The notes: generated by a model not told the origin, from the letters alone. A stretch of 35,364 bases of DNA from Actinomycetota bacterium (GCA_019347695.1 JAHWKT010000003.1:3448-38811), one strand, 5' to 3'; counted from the first letter of the stretch, positions 1-9,008 are shown. Numbers and translations: made by a program.

Positions 1-1
1 G

Positions 2-1312
2 AGCACACGACCGCACATCGTGATCGTCGGAGGCGGCCTGGTCGGGCTGACGACCGCATGGCGCCTGCAGCGCCGGCTCGGCGCCGACGAGGCCGCAGTC
101 ACACTGGTCAACCCGAACAACTACATGGTCTATCAGTCGCTGCTGCCGGAGGTGGCGTCGGGCATGCTCGAGCCCAGCGACGTCGTCGTGCCGCTCCGGC
201 GGGTGCTGCGCGACACGCACGTCGTCGTGGGTCGCCTCTCGGCGCTGGACACCGGACGCAGGGCGATCACGGTGGCGCCGTCCGACGGCCCGTCGACCGA
301 GCTGACCTACGATCACGTCGTCCTCGCGCTCGGTTCGGAAACCAAGGTACTGCCGGTCCCCGGTCTCGCCGAGCATGCGGTGGGCTTCACGACGGTGCCC
401 GAGGCGCTGTTCCTGCGCGACCACGTGCTGTCGCGGCTGGAGGCCGCCACGCAGTTGCCGGATCCCCGCGCCCGCGGGCGGACGCTGACGTTCGTGTTCG
501 TCGGCGGCGGCTACTCGGGCGTGGAGGCGCTCGCTGAGCTGCAGATGATGGCGCGCAAGGCCGTGGCGCTGTACCCGCAGATCGACCCCGCCGACCAGCA
601 CTGGGTGCTGATCGAGGCGACCGATCGCATCCTGCCGATGGTCGACGGCGACCTCGCGGACGACGCCACGCAGGCGCTGCGCGAGCGGGGCACCGACATT
701 CGGCTGGAGACCACGTTGGACTCCGCCGAGGACGGCGTAATGCGCCTGTCCGACGGCGACGTCCTCGAGGCGGACACGCTCGTGTGGGCCGCCGGTGTGA
801 CCCCCAGTCCGCTGATGTCTGAGCTCGGTCTGCCGGTCAACGACGCCGGCGCGGTGGAGGTCGACGCGGCGCTGCGGGTCCGTGGTGTCGAGGGGGTGTG
901 GGCCGCCGGCGACTGCGCCGCCGTGCCGAACATCGTCGACGGCGGCACGTGTCCCCCCAGCGCGCAGTACGCGCTGCGCGAGGCCCAGCAGCTCGCCACC
1001 AACCTCGTCGCCACCGTGCGTGGCGAGCGGATCGAACCGTTCCGCCACCGGATGGTCGGCGAGATGCTGACGCTCGGCGACCACGATGGCGTCGCCCAAG
1101 TGCTCGGCCGCCACCTGCACGGCGTGCTGCCCTGGTACCTGCGTCGGCTGTATCACATCGCGCGCGTACCCAGCGCGCGCCGCAAGGTCCAGGTGTGGGC
1201 CGACTGGTCACTGCGCCTGGCGTTCGGCCGGGACGTCGTCAGCCTCGGTTCGCTGCGCCGCCCGCAACTCCCCCTCCAGGCGGCGGCGGAGCAGCAGGCC
1301 GACAGCGGCTGA
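2..1312 (+). CDS. ndh: Type II NADH dehydrogenase (NDH-2), 5' end cut off
   Basis: FAD-dependent pyridine nucleotide-disulphide oxidoreductase of the NDH-2 type, expected to pass electrons from NADH to the membrane quinone pool without pumping protons. The reading frame is open from base 2, and the dinucleotide-binding glycine motif (IVIVGGGLVGL) starts within a few codons of the edge. The true start therefore probably lies upstream; the GTG at 20 would fall inside the first beta strand. A second nucleotide-binding motif, VGGGYSGVE, lies around 495-530, followed by WAAGV near 790 and AAGDCAAV near 905, the usual C-terminal FAD-contacting motif. A basic, hydrophobic C-terminal region (WYLRRLYHIARVP) fits the membrane-binding helices of the family. 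The family is well recognised. The electron acceptor (probably menaquinone) is inferred. Confidence 0.9.
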   Translation, partial: STRPHIVIVGGGLVGLTTAWRLQRRLGADEAAVTLVNPNNYMVYQSLLPEVASGMLEPSDVVVPLRRVLRDTHVVVGRLSALDTGRRAITVAPSDGPSTELTYDHVVLALGSETKVLPVPGLAEHAVGFTTVPEALFLRDHVLSRLEAATQLPDPRARGRTLTFVFVGGGYSGVEALAELQMMARKAVALYPQIDPADQHWVLIEATDRILPMVDGDLADDATQALRERGTDIRLETTLDSAEDGVMRLSDGDVLEADTLVWAAGVTPSPLMSELGLPVNDAGAVEVDAALRVRGVEGVWAAGDCAAVPNIVDGGTCPPSAQYALREAQQLATNLVATVRGERIEPFRHRMVGEMLTLGDHDGVAQVLGRHLHGVLPWYLRRLYHIARVPSARRKVQVWADWSLRLAFGRDVVSLGSLRRPQLPLQAAAEQQADSG

Positions 1313-1393
1313 CCCGTCGGCGGCGCGCGCACGCGGTTGTGCTGGCTGGAACCCGGGCACGGTTGGACAGCCCACCCAGCGAAAGGCCTCGCC

Positions 1394-1939
1394 GTGCCAT
1401 GGGACTGGTTGACCGCGTCATGGACGAGCGTCGCCCGCATCGCGGTCTCCGCCATCGTCATCTTCGTGTGGCTGCTGCTGACGGTCCGCGTCACCGGGTT
1501 GCGCACCTTTTCCAAGATGGCCGCGGTCGACTTCGCCGTCACCATCGCCAGCGGCGCCGTGCTGGCCACCACCATCACGTCGTCGAGCACCTCGGTCGTG
1601 CAGGGTGCCGTCGCACTTGGGGTGCTGTTCGGCATCCAGGCCGCGTTCGCCAAGCTGCGCCGCAACGACAGGATCAGCGCGGTCGTCGAGAATGCACCGC
1701 TGCTGCTGATGGCCGGCGATCAGATGCTGCACGACAACCTGGGCGCCGCGCGGGTGAGCGTCGACGACGTCAAGGCGAAGCTGCGCGAGGCCAACGTGTT
1801 GCGCAGTGCCGACGTCCGCGCGGTGGTGCTCGAGACGACCGGGGACATCAGCGTGCTGCACGGCGACGGGCCACTCGAGCCGGACCTCGTGGACGGTGTG
1901 CGCGGCGCCGACCGTCTCGAGCATGACGGCAGCTCGTGA
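1394..1939 (+). CDS. DUF421 (YetF-like) membrane protein, copy 1
   Basis: A 181-residue protein of the DUF421/YetF family: N-terminal membrane helices followed by a small cytoplasmic domain, of unknown biochemical role. Two hydrophobic segments precede the family signature VTGLRTFSKMAAVDFAVTIASG, and the soluble part carries the typical stretch NAPLLLMAGDQMLHDNLGAARVS. The GTG at 1394 is chosen because GAAAGG lies about 7 bases upstream and the membrane segment follows at once. A longer reading from 1337 adds a tail without family character. The stop overlaps the ATG of the following broken channel gene (TGATG), suggesting the two were once translationally coupled. A second DUF421 gene lies at 25169. 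Confidence 0.8.
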   Translation: MPWDWLTASWTSVARIAVSAIVIFVWLLLTVRVTGLRTFSKMAAVDFAVTIASGAVLATTITSSSTSVVQGAVALGVLFGIQAAFAKLRRNDRISAVVENAPLLLMAGDQMLHDNLGAARVSVDDVKAKLREANVLRSADVRAVVLETTGDISVLHGDGPLEPDLVDGVRGADRLEHDGSS

Positions 1940-2480
1940 TGCTGATCGTACAGCTCGTCGCCGGCACCGTGGTCCTGCTGGTCACCGCCGCCGACATCGT
2001 CGTGACCACCACGTCGGTGTCCAGCGGCCGAGGTCCCCTGTCGTCCCAGGTCGCCGCGCGCGTCTGGTCGGTCGTGCTCGCAGTGCACACCTGCACACCC
2101 GGCCACCGGCTGATCCAGGTCGCGGTCTGGTGATCCTGTTCGGGATCGTCCTGACGTGGGCGTCCTGCTGAGCGTCGGCTGGGCGCTGCTGTTCAGCGCG
2201 CCGGGGGCGCTCGATGGCAGCGGCGGTGTGGGCTTCGGCCAGCGCCTGCACTTCGCCGCGACCACGGTCGCCGGGGCGTGGCACCTCGTCGCTGCAGGTG
2301 GCCGACGGCGGCTGGTGGATCGCCGAGCGGGCCTGCCCATGCGCGAGCCCGACGCCTTCGAGGCCGCCGTCGACGAGTTCGACGACCGACGTCGCGTGCT
2401 GCGCGGCTTCCTGGCCTTCGAGGGGCGGCAGTGGCCGCCCGACACCGAGCTCCAGTCGGACGCGCCCACCGACGAGCACG
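1939..2480 (+). pseudogene. Broken potassium-channel-like membrane protein, copy 1
   Basis: The pieces of one membrane protein are spread over three frames. The N-terminal helix (LIVQLVAGTVVLLVTAADIVVTTT) and a basic stretch ending at HRLIQVA are in the frame starting at 1939. The next helix, GLVILFGIVLTWA, is one frame away (about 2120-2160). The rest, LLSVGWALLFSAPGAL followed by a C-terminal region ending FAFEGRQWPP-like, is in a third frame. Each switch can be explained by loss of one base (a G near 2127, a C near 2162). The organisation resembles actinobacterial two-pore-type ion channel proteins, from memory of the family. No TxGYG-like selectivity filter is visible, so the pore region is also deleted. 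No clear stop precedes the convergent lipoprotein gene. Sequencing error could explain the single-base shifts but not the missing pore. Confidence 0.6.
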
Positions 2481-2523
2481 CCGCGACGTCAGACAGCTAT
2501 CCGCCGGCTCTGGGCGGCCGACG

Positions 2524-4059
2524 TCAGCCCGTCAGGCCACGGAGTCCCCGGATCAGTGCCCGGCGCTGGGTCCCGAGCCACGACCGGAGCTCGTCGGCGT
2601 CGAGGGCGTCGGGAGCAGCGTCGGCGAGCAGTCGCGCGATCTCGTCGTCGGTCGTCGCCAGCTCGTCGGAGATCTCCCCGCCGGACGAGGTGGCGACGTC
2701 GAGCAGCGCCGCGTCGCGCTCCTTCCACAGCTGCAGGAACGCAGACTCCTCGGACGCGTCGATCGCCGGCGCGCGTCCGATCGCCTCAGCCAGCTCGTCG
2801 GCGTTCTCGTCGAGCACATCGGCGACTGCCGCGCGGTCGAGCTCCCCGACGTCCACGGCGGTGGCGAGCAGGAACACCTCGTCGATGAGCTGGCTGGCGA
2901 TCTCCTGGCGTAGCACGGCGGTGGTCGTCTCGAAGCCGTCGAGGTCCAGGTGCTCCACGTACGACCGCGCGACCTCCAGCCCGAGCGGTTCCACCGCCTC
3001 GGTCGCCGCCTGATGGGCGCGCTGGACTGTCGTGTCCACCTGGGCACCCTCGCGGACCGCTTCGAGCACCGCGTCGGTCCACGTGCGGAACAGCTCGGTG
3101 GCGGCGTCGGTCTCGATGACCTCGCCGGCGGTCACGGCGATGAGTGGTCCGAGCTCGGCCGAGATCTGCTCGAGCTCGGCCCGCGGTGCCTCGAGCGGCT
3201 CGCCTCCACCTGCGTCGACGACGGTGGCGTACTCCTCCACCACCGCAACGTGGTCGCGGAGCAGCCGCACGACCGCGCGGCGATCGACGGCTTGCACGCT
3301 GCGCAATCGGCCGATCGTCTCCGCCACCTGGCCAGCCGCCGACTCGGCGAGCACGCGCGCCCCCTCGACGTCGCCGTCGGTCACCACCTGGTACGCCAGG
3401 AGCAGCTCGGCAAACGTCAGGCGAGCGAACGCGTCCGCGATCTCCTGGCGGACCACCGCGCCTTCGGCGTCGAAGGCGTCGCTGTCGGCGAGTGCCGACG
3501 CCAACGGCAGCGCGAGGTCGGCGGTGGTCGTCTCCACCGCGGACGTGAGCTGCTCGTAGCGCTGCGATGGCGACGGCGTGGCGGTTGGCTCGGGCGACGC
3601 CGTCTCGCTCGCGACGTCACCGGTGACGGTGATCGGCCGGCGAACGGTCCGCAGCTTGGGCATCCCGGTCGCCGTGGCCATGACCTCGTACTCGCCGGGC
3701 GCGACGGGCAGCGACCCGACGTCGAGCTCGAAGCGCACCTGCTGGCCGGGAACCAGCGCCACACGGTGAGGATCATGCGCGAACGCCCGGCGCTCGGCCC
3801 AACGGTAGACCTCGACGCCGTTGGTCAGGAACGCCACGTCGCCGCGCTGTGTCGTGTCGAAGGTCAGCAGTGCCCGCTGGTCGCTGACGTTGCGCACCCG
3901 CAGGTCGAACGTGGCGGGTTCTCCGGTGATCAGCGGATCCGGCGAGGTCACGATCTCGAGCTGCAGGCGGTCGGTCGAGGTCTCCGCCAACGGGGGCGAC
4001 GAGTTGCCGCAGGCGGTCACGAGGACCGCCATCACGGCGACGAGCATGGTCACGCGCAC
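2524..4059 (-). CDS. Secreted lipoprotein with Ig-like and long helical domain
   Basis: A 511-residue predicted lipoprotein. The GTG at 4059 is chosen because GAGGT lies 6-7 bases upstream; ATG 4047 is an alternative. The signal peptide ends in the lipobox LVTAC, with the lipidated cysteine at about residue 17. Residues 25-135 look like a beta-sandwich: agents of the type LEIVTSPDPLITGEPATFDLRVRN and PGEYEVMATA are typical of intracellular proteinase-inhibitor or Ig-like secreted domains. After a Ser/Thr/Pro linker (residues 140-155) comes a 350-residue alanine- and glutamate-rich, probably all-helical region with no cysteines. I do not recognise a catalytic motif. The gene starts 10 bases after the SDR stop, so the two probably form an operon. 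A cell-surface binding or structural role is inference. Confidence 0.75.
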   Translation of the reverse strand: MRVTMLVAVMAVLVTACGNSSPPLAETSTDRLQLEIVTSPDPLITGEPATFDLRVRNVSDQRALLTFDTTQRGDVAFLTNGVEVYRWAERRAFAHDPHRVALVPGQQVRFELDVGSLPVAPGEYEVMATATGMPKLRTVRRPITVTGDVASETASPEPTATPSPSQRYEQLTSAVETTTADLALPLASALADSDAFDAEGAVVRQEIADAFARLTFAELLLAYQVVTDGDVEGARVLAESAAGQVAETIGRLRSVQAVDRRAVVRLLRDHVAVVEEYATVVDAGGGEPLEAPRAELEQISAELGPLIAVTAGEVIETDAATELFRTWTDAVLEAVREGAQVDTTVQRAHQAATEAVEPLGLEVARSYVEHLDLDGFETTTAVLRQEIASQLIDEVFLLATAVDVGELDRAAVADVLDENADELAEAIGRAPAIDASEESAFLQLWKERDAALLDVATSSGGEISDELATTDDEIARLLADAAPDALDADELRSWLGTQRRALIRGLRGLTG

Positions 4060-4069
4060 CGGGGGACCT

Positions 4070-5065
4070 CTACGCCCGACGCGCCACCGCGGCGGCGGCC
4101 GCGGCCGACAGGGCCGCCACGCCGAGTGCGACGGGCCCGCGGTGCTTGGTGAGCCACAGCTGCGGGCTGACGTCGTGCGCCTGGTCGTCGAATGGGCCGT
4201 GCGCGCCGCGGTCGCCGGACGCGGGCTCGTACAGGTTGTCGTGGTCGGTGGGGTCCAATGGCTGGTCGGTCTGCTGGCCGCTGTAGGCGGTCCTGGCCAG
4301 GTAGCGGTCGGCGAGCCATGGCGCGAACTTCTCGCCGAGGATCGTGTAGACGGTCGAGGTTCCGACGTACACCTCGCGTCGGCGGTGGTGCGCCGCCCAG
4401 TGGATGGCGTCGGCGGCCACCTCCGGCTGGAAGATCGGCGGCACCGGCATGGTCTGCTTGTCAAGCTTCGTGCGGCCCCACGTGAACTGGGGGGTGTTCA
4501 GTCCGGGCAGCTGCACCATGGCGAGGTGAACGTTGCTGCCGCGGTGGCGCAGCTCGGTCATGATCGACTCGGTCACGCCTTTGATGGCGTGCTTGGCGCC
4601 GCAGTACGGCGACTGCAGCGGGATGCTGCGGTAAGCCATCGCCGATCCGACCTGGACGATCGTGCCGCGGTCACGGGGCAGCATGCGCTGCAGCGCCGCC
4701 CTGGTGCCGTACACGGTCCCCAGGTAGGTCACCTCGGTCGCACGCCGAAACTCGTCGGGCTCGATGTCGAGGAACTCCGCGTAGATCGTGACCATGGCGT
4801 CGTTGATCCACACGTCGATCTCGCCGAGGCCCTCCTCGACGGCGCTCGCCGCAGCCTCGACGCGGTTGGGGTCGGCGACATCGGTCGGCAGGCACAGCAC
4901 CGTGGCCCCGAGCTGCTCCAGCTCCTTGCGCGCCGCCTCGAGCCGGTCGCTGTCGCGGGCGAGCAGGGCGATGCGCGCGCCGTCCTGCGCGAACCGCCGT
5001 GCGGTGGCCCGTCCGATCCCAGCCGTCCCGCCGGTGATGACCACCGTCGTGTCGGGGTCCGCCAT
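4070..5065 (-). CDS. Short-chain dehydrogenase/reductase with C-terminal hydrophobic tail
   Basis: Classical SDR of 331 residues, an NAD(P)-dependent oxidoreductase of unknown substrate. The Rossmann glycine motif TGGTAGIG is at residues 11-18, NDA replaces the usual NNAG at 88-90, and the catalytic Ser141, Tyr154 and Lys158 (YCGAK) are in place. The protein is about 80 residues longer than a minimal SDR. The extension is polar (GQQTDQPLDPTDHDN) and ends in a hydrophobic, alanine-rich segment, VALGVAALSAAAAAAVA, followed by RRA, which could anchor it to the membrane. The start ATG has GAGGAG 7 bases upstream. It is divergent from the qcrC region and probably co-transcribed with the downstream lipoprotein gene. 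Confidence 0.88.
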   Translation of the reverse strand: MADPDTTVVITGGTAGIGRATARRFAQDGARIALLARDSDRLEAARKELEQLGATVLCLPTDVADPNRVEAAASAVEEGLGEIDVWINDAMVTIYAEFLDIEPDEFRRATEVTYLGTVYGTRAALQRMLPRDRGTIVQVGSAMAYRSIPLQSPYCGAKHAIKGVTESIMTELRHRGSNVHLAMVQLPGLNTPQFTWGRTKLDKQTMPVPPIFQPEVAADAIHWAAHHRRREVYVGTSTVYTILGEKFAPWLADRYLARTAYSGQQTDQPLDPTDHDNLYEPASGDRGAHGPFDDQAHDVSPQLWLTKHRGPVALGVAALSAAAAAAVARRA

Positions 5066-5143
5066 GTCCGCTCCTCGTCGTCGCCTGGATCCGGCGGTGC
5101 GCGATCCTGTGCATCACCACTTCCCGACCGGAAGGAGGAGACA

Positions 5144-5255
5144 CATGGTCCGCCGGTGCGTACCCGACGCGCGCCCCGTTGGAACCATCGCGGTCGATCG
5201 CACGACGATCCCGATCGTTTGTCCGGCGGCGCGGGGGGTAGGCCCGCGCCCATGA
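5144..5255 (+). CDS. Possible 36-codon leader ORF before qcrC
   Basis: A short ORF beginning MVRRCVPDARPV and ending ARGVGPRP sits behind the strongest ribosome binding site of this interval (AAGGAGGAG, spacing about 6). Its TGA at 5253-5255 overlaps the qcrC ATG at 5252 (ATGA). qcrC itself has only a weak G-rich sequence upstream, so translation coupling from this leader is plausible. I recognise no homologue; the peptide has two cysteines. It may be a true leader peptide, or the ribosome binding site may be a relic of a lost upstream gene. Confidence 0.4.
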
Positions 5256-6052
5256 CGTACTCCGACGCCGTCACCCGGCGCCGGGCCGCTCGTGGCGACC
5301 GGCGTGACCGCGCCCGAGCACTTCTCGGCTGGGCGGTGGTGCTCGCCGCCGCTGGCGCGCTGCTCGTCTTCCAGCCGGCGCGGGGACAGGAGGACGGCGA
5401 CGGGGACCGGCCAGAGCGCGGCCCCGCGTTGTACCAGGCCAACTGCGCGAGCTGCCATGGCAACCGGGGCGAGGGCACCTTTCGCGGCCCGAGCCTGATC
5501 GGCGTGGGGGCGGCCAGCGCCGACTACTGGCTGCGCAGCGGGCGGATGCCACTGCCGATCCGGGAGCCCGGCCAGGAGGCCAAGCGGGGCGAGCCGGCGT
5601 TCAGCGACCTACAGATCCGCGAGCTGGTGGACTACGTCGCGAGCCTCGGCGACGGTCCGCAGATCCCGGAGCTCGATCTGACCGACGTCGATCTGGCGAA
5701 GGGTGGGGAGCTGTACCGGCTCAACTGCGCGTCCTGCCACAACTGGGACGGCAAGGGCGGCGCGCTGGTCAACCGCGGCAACGCCCCGCCGCTGCATCCG
5801 GTGCCCGACCGGCAGCTGGCCGAGGCCATCCGCATCGGCCCCGGCGCGATGCCCCAGTTCAGCGAACGCCAGCTCGACGACGAGGAGCTCAACGACGTGG
5901 TCGCCTACGCCGACTATCTGCGGACCCCTCAGGACGCCGGTGGGTACGGGCTCGCCCACTGGGGACCCTCCACCGAGACGGTCGCCGGGTTCGTGGCGAT
6001 GCTGGTGCTGGTGCTGGTGACCGCCTGGCTGGGAGAACGTCGCCGTGGCTGA
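5252..6052 (+). CDS. qcrC: Cytochrome bc1 complex di-heme cytochrome c subunit QcrC
   Basis: A 266-residue membrane-anchored cytochrome with two c-type heme sites: CASCH at residues 65-69 and CASCH at 159-163, each in a cytochrome c domain that ends with a methionine ligand region (MPLPI and AMPQFSE). An N-terminal hydrophobic segment (residues 24-40) precedes the heme domains, and a C-terminal helix (about 245-260, VAGFVAMLVLVLVTAWL) anchors it. Di-heme QcrC is the actinobacterial replacement for cytochrome c1 plus soluble cytochrome c, handing electrons directly to the oxidase. Order qcrC-qcrA-qcrB is standard, but ctaE, often found upstream, is absent here. The stop overlaps the qcrA start by 8 bases. 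Confidence 0.93.
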   Translation: MTYSDAVTRRRAARGDRRDRARALLGWAVVLAAAGALLVFQPARGQEDGDGDRPERGPALYQANCASCHGNRGEGTFRGPSLIGVGAASADYWLRSGRMPLPIREPGQEAKRGEPAFSDLQIRELVDYVASLGDGPQIPELDLTDVDLAKGGELYRLNCASCHNWDGKGGALVNRGNAPPLHPVPDRQLAEAIRIGPGAMPQFSERQLDDEELNDVVAYADYLRTPQDAGGYGLAHWGPSTETVAGFVAMLVLVLVTAWLGERRRG

Positions 6053-6908
6053 GCAGCGAGGCGGTACCGTGCGGGTGGCCCTCGCCTTCCTCGTGAGCAT
6101 GGCGGCCAGCGTCGGCTTCATCGGCGCCTACCAGCTCGACGCCGGCACCCAGTGGCTCGCGCTGTCGCTGTCGATCGCGCTGGGTTCGCTGGGTGCGGGC
6201 CTGGCGTGGTGGTCGCGGCGACTCATGCCGCAGGAGTCCTCCGAGGAGGCGCGCCCCACGCTCGCGCCGCCACCGGAGGAGGAGCGCGAGACCGCCGAGA
6301 CGTTCGAGGCCGGCAGGCGTGGGATCCGCCGCCGCGGATTGCTCGGGGGCTTGCTGGCGGCCGCGGTGGGCGCACTGGGTCTTGGCACGGTCTGGCCGGC
6401 CCGCTCCCTGGGTCCGCCGCCGTCATCGGGGTTCCGCCAGACCGGCTGGCGCGAGGGCGTGCACCTCATCGACGAGACCGGTCGCCGGATCGGGATCGAC
6501 ACGCTGGACTTCGGGGGTGTCGTCACGGTGTTCCCGGAGGGACGCGATCCGGCCGCCGACGACCAGGTGGTCCTCATGCGCATCCCGCTGGAGGACCTGG
6601 ACCTGCCGGAGGGGCGCGCCAACTGGACGCCGGACGGCTACGTGGCGTTCTCGAAGGTCTGCACCCACGCGGGCTGCCCGGTCGGGCTCTACCAGGACGT
6701 CGGCTACCTGCTGCTGTGCCCGTGCCACCAGGCGACGTTCGACGTCGTGCAGGGCGCGGTCCCGGTCTTCGGGCCCGCGCCGCGTGAGCTGCCGCAGCTG
6801 CCGCTGCGTGCCGATCGCGACGGCCTGCTGCTGGCCGCCGGCGACTTCTCCGGTCCGGTGGGACCGGACCGGTGGCGGCTCGGCGAGGTCAAAGACGGCG
6901 ACGCATGA
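6045..6908 (+). CDS. qcrA: Rieske iron-sulphur subunit QcrA
   Basis: A 287-residue Rieske protein of the menaquinol-cytochrome c reductase. The [2Fe-2S] site is complete: CTHAGC at residues 206-211 and CPCH at 225-228, giving ligands Cys206, His208, Cys225 and His228 and the disulphide pair Cys211/Cys227. Three hydrophobic segments (about 10-30, 35-52 and 102-120) match the three-helix N-terminal anchor of actinobacterial QcrA. The twin-arginine-like RRRGLLGG precedes the third helix, as expected for Tat-dependent insertion of the folded Rieske domain. The GTG start lies inside the end of qcrC, and the stop overlaps the qcrB ATG (ATGA). These overlaps indicate tight co-translation. Confidence 0.94.
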   Translation: MAEQRGGTVRVALAFLVSMAASVGFIGAYQLDAGTQWLALSLSIALGSLGAGLAWWSRRLMPQESSEEARPTLAPPPEEERETAETFEAGRRGIRRRGLLGGLLAAAVGALGLGTVWPARSLGPPPSSGFRQTGWREGVHLIDETGRRIGIDTLDFGGVVTVFPEGRDPAADDQVVLMRIPLEDLDLPEGRANWTPDGYVAFSKVCTHAGCPVGLYQDVGYLLLCPCHQATFDVVQGAVPVFGPAPRELPQLPLRADRDGLLLAAGDFSGPVGPDRWRLGEVKDGDA

Positions 6909-8440
6909 CCGATCACACCACGACGCCGATCGGTCGTCTCGCGCAGTGGATCGACCAGCGGGTCGGCGCGGCGAAGTTCACGCGCTCGACGCTGGACTAC
7001 GTGTTCCCGAAGCACTTCTCGTTCCTGTTCGGCGAGATCGCGCTGTACTCGTTCGTCGTGCTCGTCGGGACCGGCATCTTCCTGGCGCTGTTCTACACGC
7101 CCAGCGAGGCCGAGGTGATCTACGCGGGCACGTACGACCCGCTGCGCGGCGTGGCCATGACCGAGGCCTACGAGTCGGTCGTCGACCTGTCGTTCTCGGT
7201 GCGAGCCGGTCTGCTGTTCCGCCAGACCCACCACTGGGCGGCGATCATCTTCCTCGGCGCGATCTTCCTGCATCTGTGCCGGGTGTTCTTCACCGGCGCC
7301 TTCCGCCGGCCGCGTGAGCTCAACTGGATCACCGGCGTGACGCTGATGGTCGTGGCGATCGCCGAGGGCTTCGCGGGCTACTCGTTGCTCGACGATCTGC
7401 TGAGCGGCACCGGCGTGCGGATCGCCTACTCGATCGCCGAATCGATCCCCGTCGTGGGCACGTGGCTCGCGTACTGGATCTGGGGAGGCGAGTATCCCGG
7501 CGAGGGCTTCCTGTCGCGGTTGTTTGCCGTGCACATCTTCCTGCTCCCGGCCGTCATCGCCGCGCTGATCGGCGTGCATCTGTTCCTGGTGGCACGGCCG
7601 CACCACACCCAGTTCGCCGGCCCCGGCAAACGCGAGGACAACGTGGTGGGCCTGCGCCTGTGGCCGTCGTACGCCACCTTGTCGGTCGGGCTGTTCTTCC
7701 TGGTGGCTGCGGTGCTCAACCTGATGGGCGGGTTCCTGCAGATCAACCCGGTGTGGCTCTACGGGCCCTACGACGTGTTCGTCGTGTCGAGCGGATCGCA
7801 GGCCGACTGGTACTTCCTGTGGCTGCAGGGCGCGCTGCGACTGATGCCGGGCGTGAGCCTGGAGCTCGGCCCCTACACCGTCGCCAACCAGTTCTTCCCG
7901 GCGGTCCTGTATCCGGGCGTGGTGTTCGCGCTGCTGTACCTGTGGCCATTCCTCGAGGCGCGCGTCACCGGCGACCGTGGCGAGCACCACCTGTTGGACC
8001 GTCCGCGCGACCGGCCGCTGCGCACCGCGCTCGGTGCTGCGGCCATCGCCGGCTTCGTGGTGCTGCTGCTCGCCGGCAGTGACGACGTCTTCGTCACGAC
8101 CTTCGACTGGTCGATCGTCCCGGTGCGCAACGTCGAGCGCGTGCTGTTCTTCGTGCTCCCGGTGCTGGTCGGGCTGGGCGTGTGGAAGGCGGCCCGCGAC
8201 CTGTCGCGTGCCGATCCACCAGACCGCCGGTCCGCGGCGCCGGCATCCACCGAGCCGACGCCGGCGGACGCACCTGCCGGGTCGTCGGGCGTCGCCGCCG
8301 ACGCCGTGGCCTACCGTCGGCATGAGGTCCGGCACGGCGACAGCGGACCGACGACGCTGGTCGGTGCGATCGCGGCGGTGGGTGCGGCGGTCGCCGTGGG
8401 ATCACTGGTGCGGCGCGGCCTGCGCGACCGCTCGCACTGA
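6905..8440 (+). CDS. qcrB: Cytochrome b subunit QcrB
   Basis: A 511-residue cytochrome b of the quinol oxidising complex. Heme-binding histidines are visible as H109-x13-H123 and H210-x14-H225. The x14 spacing in the second pair is the b6f-like spacing. The quinol-site motif reads ADWYFLW near residue 302 rather than PEWY. At least eight hydrophobic helices are present. The last 90 residues are an extension: a Pro/Ala-rich linker, then a small-residue hydrophobic segment (LVGAIAAVGAAVAVGSLV) and a basic end, RRGLRDRSH. Actinobacterial QcrB proteins often have C-terminal extensions, but I cannot say whether this one is typical. It is the last gene of the operon; the next gene converges on it. 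Confidence 0.94.
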   Translation: MTDHTTTPIGRLAQWIDQRVGAAKFTRSTLDYVFPKHFSFLFGEIALYSFVVLVGTGIFLALFYTPSEAEVIYAGTYDPLRGVAMTEAYESVVDLSFSVRAGLLFRQTHHWAAIIFLGAIFLHLCRVFFTGAFRRPRELNWITGVTLMVVAIAEGFAGYSLLDDLLSGTGVRIAYSIAESIPVVGTWLAYWIWGGEYPGEGFLSRLFAVHIFLLPAVIAALIGVHLFLVARPHHTQFAGPGKREDNVVGLRLWPSYATLSVGLFFLVAAVLNLMGGFLQINPVWLYGPYDVFVVSSGSQADWYFLWLQGALRLMPGVSLELGPYTVANQFFPAVLYPGVVFALLYLWPFLEARVTGDRGEHHLLDRPRDRPLRTALGAAAIAGFVVLLLAGSDDVFVTTFDWSIVPVRNVERVLFFVLPVLVGLGVWKAARDLSRADPPDRRSAAPASTEPTPADAPAGSSGVAADAVAYRRHEVRHGDSGPTTLVGAIAAVGAAVAVGSLVRRGLRDRSH

Positions 8441-8514
8441 CCGGCACGCGACTGTGGTGCGGACGCCGCAGCCGGACGCAGCGCCGCTCTGTCGACAACA
8501 GCGCGTCTACGCGT

Positions 8515-8919
8515 CTACTCCAGCGACAGCAGGTAGGCGGAGATGTTGACGGCGTCCTGCTGGGTGACGCCGAGATCCGGCATGGCCGTTCCGGACTCGA
8601 CCTCCTGCGGGTTGGCGATCCACCGCACCAGGTTCTCCTCGTTGTTCGTCAACGACCCCGCGATGTAGGAGCGCTGACCCCAGTGGTCCAGCGGCGGACC
8701 GACGTAGGACGGCGTCGAGTCGACGCCGGGTACGACATGGCAGCTGACGCACCCGTAGTCGCTGATGAGCCGCCTGCCGATCTCGGGCTCCCCGCTGCCG
8801 ACCTGCTGGGGACGCGTCATCGGCGCGGTGCACCCGGCCACCAGCGCGATCGCGAGCGCCCAGCTCGCGAGAACCCGCCACTGACGGGAGCCGTCAACGC
8901 CACTGATCCCGGTGTCCAC
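8515..8919 (-). CDS. Mono-heme cytochrome c lipoprotein
   Basis: A 134-residue small cytochrome c. An N-terminal signal ends in the lipobox LVAGC (Cys30), so the protein should be lipid-anchored outside the membrane. The single heme site CVSCH is at residues 57-61, and GTAMPDLGV near residue 110 supplies the methionine ligand. The GTG start has AGGAG 6-7 bases upstream. It converges on qcrB and may shuttle electrons between the bc1 complex and the oxidase encoded at 32.3-35.3 kb. That link is inferred from content, not from operon structure. Its 3' end is 74 bases from the qcrB stop, and I see no strong terminator between them. Confidence 0.85.
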   Translation of the reverse strand: MDTGISGVDGSRQWRVLASWALAIALVAGCTAPMTRPQQVGSGEPEIGRRLISDYGCVSCHVVPGVDSTPSYVGPPLDHWGQRSYIAGSLTNNEENLVRWIANPQEVESGTAMPDLGVTQQDAVNISAYLLSLE

Positions 8920-9008
8920 TGTGCGCTCCTGCGATCACTGCTGTGGCGTACATCTCCGACTGGGCCAGACATATGCATTCCACCCGCGGCATCGCAGGAC
9001 GACACCGA

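Noticed and set aside
6704-8335. A long minus-strand open frame opposite qcrB
   Set aside because: The plus-strand gene has heme histidines and membrane helices; the antisense product is low-complexity, rich in Arg, Gln and His.
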